Source: Kiritimatiellia bacterium (lineage in GTDB: Bacteria; Verrucomicrobiota; Kiritimatiellia; SLAD01). Taken from it: DNA of 7,816 bases. The notes below the pieces were generated by a model. It was not told the origin of the DNA. It saw nothing but the letters and a program-made list of their open reading frames with translations, and ran no database searches. How positions within the stretch are numbered: position 1 is the first letter of the stretch; each line of letters starts with the position of its first letter. The translations under genes and the position numbers were made by a program. The stretch spans positions 1-7,816 of the forward strand of contig SKZA01000246.1 of the NCBI GenBank assembly GCA_007127595.1. The letters run 5' to 3'. Shown here piece by piece: positions 6,546 through 7,816 of the stretch.

Positions 6546-6633
6546 GCTCGGGTGGCGGAATGGCAGACGCGCTAGGTTGAGGGCCTAGTGACCGCTTTAG
6601 GTCGTGCGGGTTCGACTCCCGCCCCGAGCACCA
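6546..6633 (+). tRNA. tRNA-Leu (anticodon GAG)
   Basis: A full class II cloverleaf. The acceptor stem is GCTCGGG (6546-6552)/CCCGAGC (6623-6629), with discriminator A and an encoded CCA (6631-6633). The D arm is near 6555-6570. The anticodon stem is CTAGG (6572-6576)/CCTAG (6584-6588) around a 7-nt loop with anticodon GAG at 6579-6581. A long variable arm (GACC...GGTC, about 6590-6603) is as expected for leucine. The T arm is GCGGG/CCCGC (6606-6622) with loop TTCGACT. It reads CUC and CUU codons. It stands alone here, divergent from gspK; no copy of its 3' end is seen downstream, so there is no sign of an integrated element using it as an attachment site. Confidence 0.97.
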
Positions 6634-6651
6634 TACTCCCCGACTACCATG

Positions 6652-6717
6652 TGATAGCTTAAAGGCTATCATGCGGCTGGGGCGAATGGCGGGTAATAGC
6701 TTTTAAGGTATTATCCC
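6652..6717. repeat. Twin hairpins directly after tRNA-Leu
   Basis: The first stem is TGATAGC (6652-6658)/GCTATCA (6665-6671) with a 6-nt loop. The second is GGGTAATA (6691-6698)/TATTATCCC (6709-6717) with one bulged base. The loop sides resemble each other (ATAGCTT-AAAGG versus ATAGCTTTTAAGG), suggesting diverged copies of one unit. There is no T tract, so they are poor intrinsic terminators, but they could mark the 3' end of the tRNA transcript. Confidence 0.5.
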
Positions 6718-6749
6718 GAACGCCGCAACATCCCGGCATCGACGAGAGG

Positions 6750-6859
6750 CTATCTCAAAATCCGCGACGAGGACGTCGCGGCTCCAGCAGAAGGTCATTT
6801 TTCGAACAAATTTGGAGTCGCCGTGCCCTCACGGCGCCTCTTCAACGAATTTGAGATAG
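6750..6859. repeat. REP-like hairpin doublet 2 inside 10-bp terminal inverted repeats (MITE-like)
   Basis: The outer ends are CTATCTCAAA (6750-6759) and TTTGAGATAG (6850-6859), a perfect 10-bp inverted pair about 110 bp apart. Inside, hairpin one has stem CCGCGAC (6762-6768)/GTCGCGG (6775-6781) and loop GAGGAC, followed at once by CTCCAG (6782-6787). Hairpin two is preceded by TTGGAG (6812-6817) and has stem CGCCGTG (6819-6825)/CACGGCG (6830-6836). This is the same hexamer-abutting-stem layout, in the same face-to-face order, as the doublet at 556-624, with different stem sequences and a 24-nt spacer. No clear target-site duplication is seen and it encodes no protein. Confidence 0.7.
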
Positions 6860-6887
6860 GTTCTAATATGTAAGCTGTGAACCTTCG

Positions 6888-6910
6888 GGAGGGCCCGCGG
6901 CTCGCGGGCC
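6888..6910. repeat. GC-rich hairpin, possible single REP-like unit
   Basis: GGAG (6888-6891) is followed directly by stem GGCCCGC (6892-6898)/GCGGGCC (6904-6910) with loop GGCTC. The GGAG plus 7-bp stem layout matches the two doublets. It is also the strongest hairpin in the window (the stem can be read as 9 bp, 6891-6899/6903-6911). It has no T run, so it is not a standard terminator. Confidence 0.5.
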
Positions 6911-6934
6911 CTGGACGATAAGATAGGCCCGTTC

Positions 6935-7035
6935 GGCGGGGGTCTCGCCCTTACCGTGGTGACGTGCCCCATTTACTATTTGGAGGGCGAGGCTCCCGCC
7001 TTCGCGATGCTTCGGTGCGGTACGCCCGCCGAGCC
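6935..7035. repeat. Imperfect inverted repeat upstream of rpsO, with one arm interrupted
   Basis: The reverse complement of 6935-6950 matches 6985-7000 at 14 of 16 positions (GGGCGAG, then CCCGCC). The right arm is preceded by ATTTGGAG (6978-6985), the same octamer that precedes the second hairpin of the element at 6750-6859. Going outward, the left arm continues GAAC and the right arm resumes similarity (GAGCC, 7031-7035) only after 30 extra bases bounded by the direct repeat CCCGCC (6995-7000, 7025-7030). It may be a third, decayed hairpin doublet with a short insertion or duplication. Confidence 0.5.
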
Positions 7036-7087
7036 GGGTCTTGGCAGAGATGCAGATCGCGGTCCATAAAAAAGACGCACATGGGGC

Positions 7088-7116
7088 TTTACAAGCTTTG
7101 GGGCGCTCAGTATAGT
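7088..7116 (+). promoter_or_regulatory. Promoter of rpsO, sigma70 type
   Basis: TTTACA (7088-7093) and TATAGT (7111-7116) are separated by exactly 17 bases; each differs from consensus at one position. Transcription would start near 7123, giving a purine-rich leader of about 55 nt. In that leader ACAGA (7127-7131) and TCTGT (7163-7167) can pair; S15 often represses its own mRNA through such leaders, but no specific site is recognised here. Confidence 0.75.
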
Positions 7117-7177
7117 CCGCCCCGAAACAGAGAAGAAGGAAGAGAAGAACACGTAATAGAGGTCTGTAAGAAGAAAT

Positions 7178-7441
7178 ATGGATCAGGCAACCAAGACAGC
7201 TGTTAAAGAGGAATACCGGCAACACGATAAGGACACCGGGTCCGTCGAGGTGCAGGTAGCGCTTCTGTCGAGCCGTATCAACGAGCTCACGGAACATCTG
7301 AAACAGCACAAGAAGGACCACAGCTCGCGTCGCGGATTGATCGCCATGGTCAGTAAGCGCCGTCGCTTGTTGGATTATGTGAATCGCCGTGACAAGAAGC
7401 GATACCACGAGCTGGTTCAACGTCTTGGCTTGCGCCGATAG
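7178..7441 (+). CDS. rpsO: 30S ribosomal protein S15
   Basis: S15 binds the central domain of 16S rRNA early in 30S assembly and contributes to a bridge with the 50S subunit. The product has 87 residues, against 88-89 in most bacteria. The classic core is intact: DTGSVEVQVALLSSRINELTEHLKQHKKDHSSRRGL (about 19-54), then VSKRRRLLDYVNRRD, with the rRNA-contacting His-Lys-x-Asp-x-x-Ser-x-Arg region present. The usual TGSPEVQ is TGSVEVQ here. ATG 7178 starts MDQATK, in line with family N-termini; only a weak AAGAAG lies four bases upstream, and GAGG is 15 bases away. It has its own good promoter and is followed by pnp after 190 bases, an order kept in many bacteria. Confidence 0.97.
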   Translation: MDQATKTAVKEEYRQHDKDTGSVEVQVALLSSRINELTEHLKQHKKDHSSRRGLIAMVSKRRRLLDYVNRRDKKRYHELVQRLGLRR

Positions 7442-7478
7442 CAGTCGTCCCCCCCTATTTGCCCCCGTACCGTAACCG

Positions 7479-7510
7479 GTTCCCGCTGTGGAACAGGATC
7501 CCGCTGATCC
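7479..7510 (+). other. Tandem small hairpins in the rpsO-pnp gap
   Basis: GTTCC (7479-7483)/GGAAC (7490-7494) and GGATC (7496-7500)/GATCC (7506-7510) are two adjacent 5-bp stems in the 190-base space between rpsO and pnp. They lack T runs and the stems are short. In enterobacteria this gap carries a terminator, a pnp promoter and an RNase III-cut hairpin used for PNPase autoregulation; these stems lie in the equivalent gap, but function is inferred only from position. Confidence 0.3.
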
Positions 7511-7631
7511 GCTATTCGGAGGGACGGGAGGAAGGGGAAAAGCATCAGGCAACACCCTGTCGCACACCGACCCGGATGGTCCATTCCCTCGTTTCCGGCA
7601 GGCCTCACCAACAAGAAAGAGAAAAGAAGAG

Positions 7632-7816
7632 ATGAAAGAACCCAAAGTGGTTAGTTGTGAAGTCGGCGGAAAGAACATTCAGATCGAAGCGGGCGTCCTG
7701 GCGCAGCAGGCCAACGGCGCCGTGAACATTCGCATGGGCGAAACCGTGCTGATCTGCACGGTGACCGCCGCAAAGAAACCGCGCGAAGGCGTGGATTTCT
7801 TCCCCCTGCAAGTCGA
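7632..7816 (+). CDS. pnp: Polyribonucleotide nucleotidyltransferase (PNPase), 3' partial
   Basis: PNPase degrades RNA from the 3' end by phosphorolysis, releasing nucleoside diphosphates, and forms a trimer that can join the degradosome. Only the first 61 codons are in the window. They cover the start of the first RNase PH-like domain: VGGKNIQIEAGVLAQQANGAVNIRMGETVLICTV (about 11-44), then AAKKPREGVDFFPLQV (46-61). These match the family pattern 'G.r.l.iEtG.lA.qAdGav.v..GdT.vl.tv...k.pr.g.dFfPL.V'. ATG 7632 follows the purine-rich AAGAAGAG and gives a normal N-terminus. The KH and S1 domains lie beyond the window. The gap of 190 bases after rpsO allows either co-transcription or its own promoter; I see no clear promoter in it. 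Confidence 0.97.
   Translation, partial: MKEPKVVSCEVGGKNIQIEAGVLAQQANGAVNIRMGETVLICTVTAAKKPREGVDFFPLQV

Larger units (their letters stand above)
6634..7177. other. 544-bp stretch without a protein gene
   Basis: Between tRNA-Leu and rpsO I see no credible coding sequence. In order it holds two similar AT-centred hairpins (6652-6717), a small element with terminal inverted repeats and two internal hairpins (6750-6859), a strong GC hairpin (6888-6910), an imperfect 16-bp inverted repeat (6935-7000), the rpsO promoter (7088-7116) and a purine-rich 5' leader. None of the hairpins is followed by a T run, so no intrinsic terminator is recognised for the tRNA. Confidence 0.7.

Noticed and set aside
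6891..6911. Strong GC hairpin as an intrinsic terminator
   Set aside because: No run of T follows on either strand, and it lies over 250 bases beyond the tRNA.
6634..7087. Genomic island or attachment site using the tRNA-Leu 3' end
   Set aside because: No repeat of the tRNA 3' end, no integrase gene, and rpsO-pnp housekeeping genes follow directly.
6863..7678. Long open frame of 271 codons on the - strand across rpsO
   Set aside because: It is antisense to the certain rpsO gene, runs through the promoter and hairpins, and its protein has no family features and an odd Cys/Pro/Ser composition.

Overview
The window reads as an ordinary GC-rich bacterial chromosome segment. My best guess is the PVC superphylum (Verrucomicrobiota/Kiritimatiellota-like). 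This rests on gene content, a type II secretion locus of modest similarity to proteobacterial ones, and short GC-rich hairpin repeats scattered between genes. It is an inference, not a placement.

Left third, + strand (1-3135): the 3' end of a five-gene nickel/cobalt ECF transporter operon. The order is a DUF4198 (NikK-like) protein (5' end off the window), a NikL-like protein, CbiM (substrate-binding and membrane component), CbiQ (coupling transmembrane protein) and CbiO (ATPase). The last four are packed with 1- or 4-base start/stop overlaps. Having NikK/NikL in place of CbiN points to nickel. The junction between the first two genes holds a REP-like double hairpin that stays open in the NikL frame, so the NikL start is ambiguous.

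Middle, - strand (3144-6404, read right to left): gspK, gspL and gspM of a type II secretion system, in the canonical K-L-M order. GspK carries an extra N-terminal region with two predicted membrane helices before its prepilin cleavage site. The two operons converge with only 8 bases between their stop codons.

Right end, + strand: tRNA-Leu(GAG), then about 540 bp without a protein gene that is full of hairpins and inverted repeats. A good sigma70-type promoter, rpsO (S15) and the start of pnp (PNPase) follow, the widely conserved rpsO-pnp pair.

The most interesting unexplained signal is a family of short palindromes with the same layout: a GGAG-ending hexamer abutting a stem of about 7 bp with a loop of about 6 nt. 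At least four copies form two face-to-face pairs, one in the nik operon and one after the tRNA. Within a pair the loop is alike; between pairs the stem sequence differs while the layout is kept. I found no clear new defence system or mobile cassette; the protein genes belong to known families.
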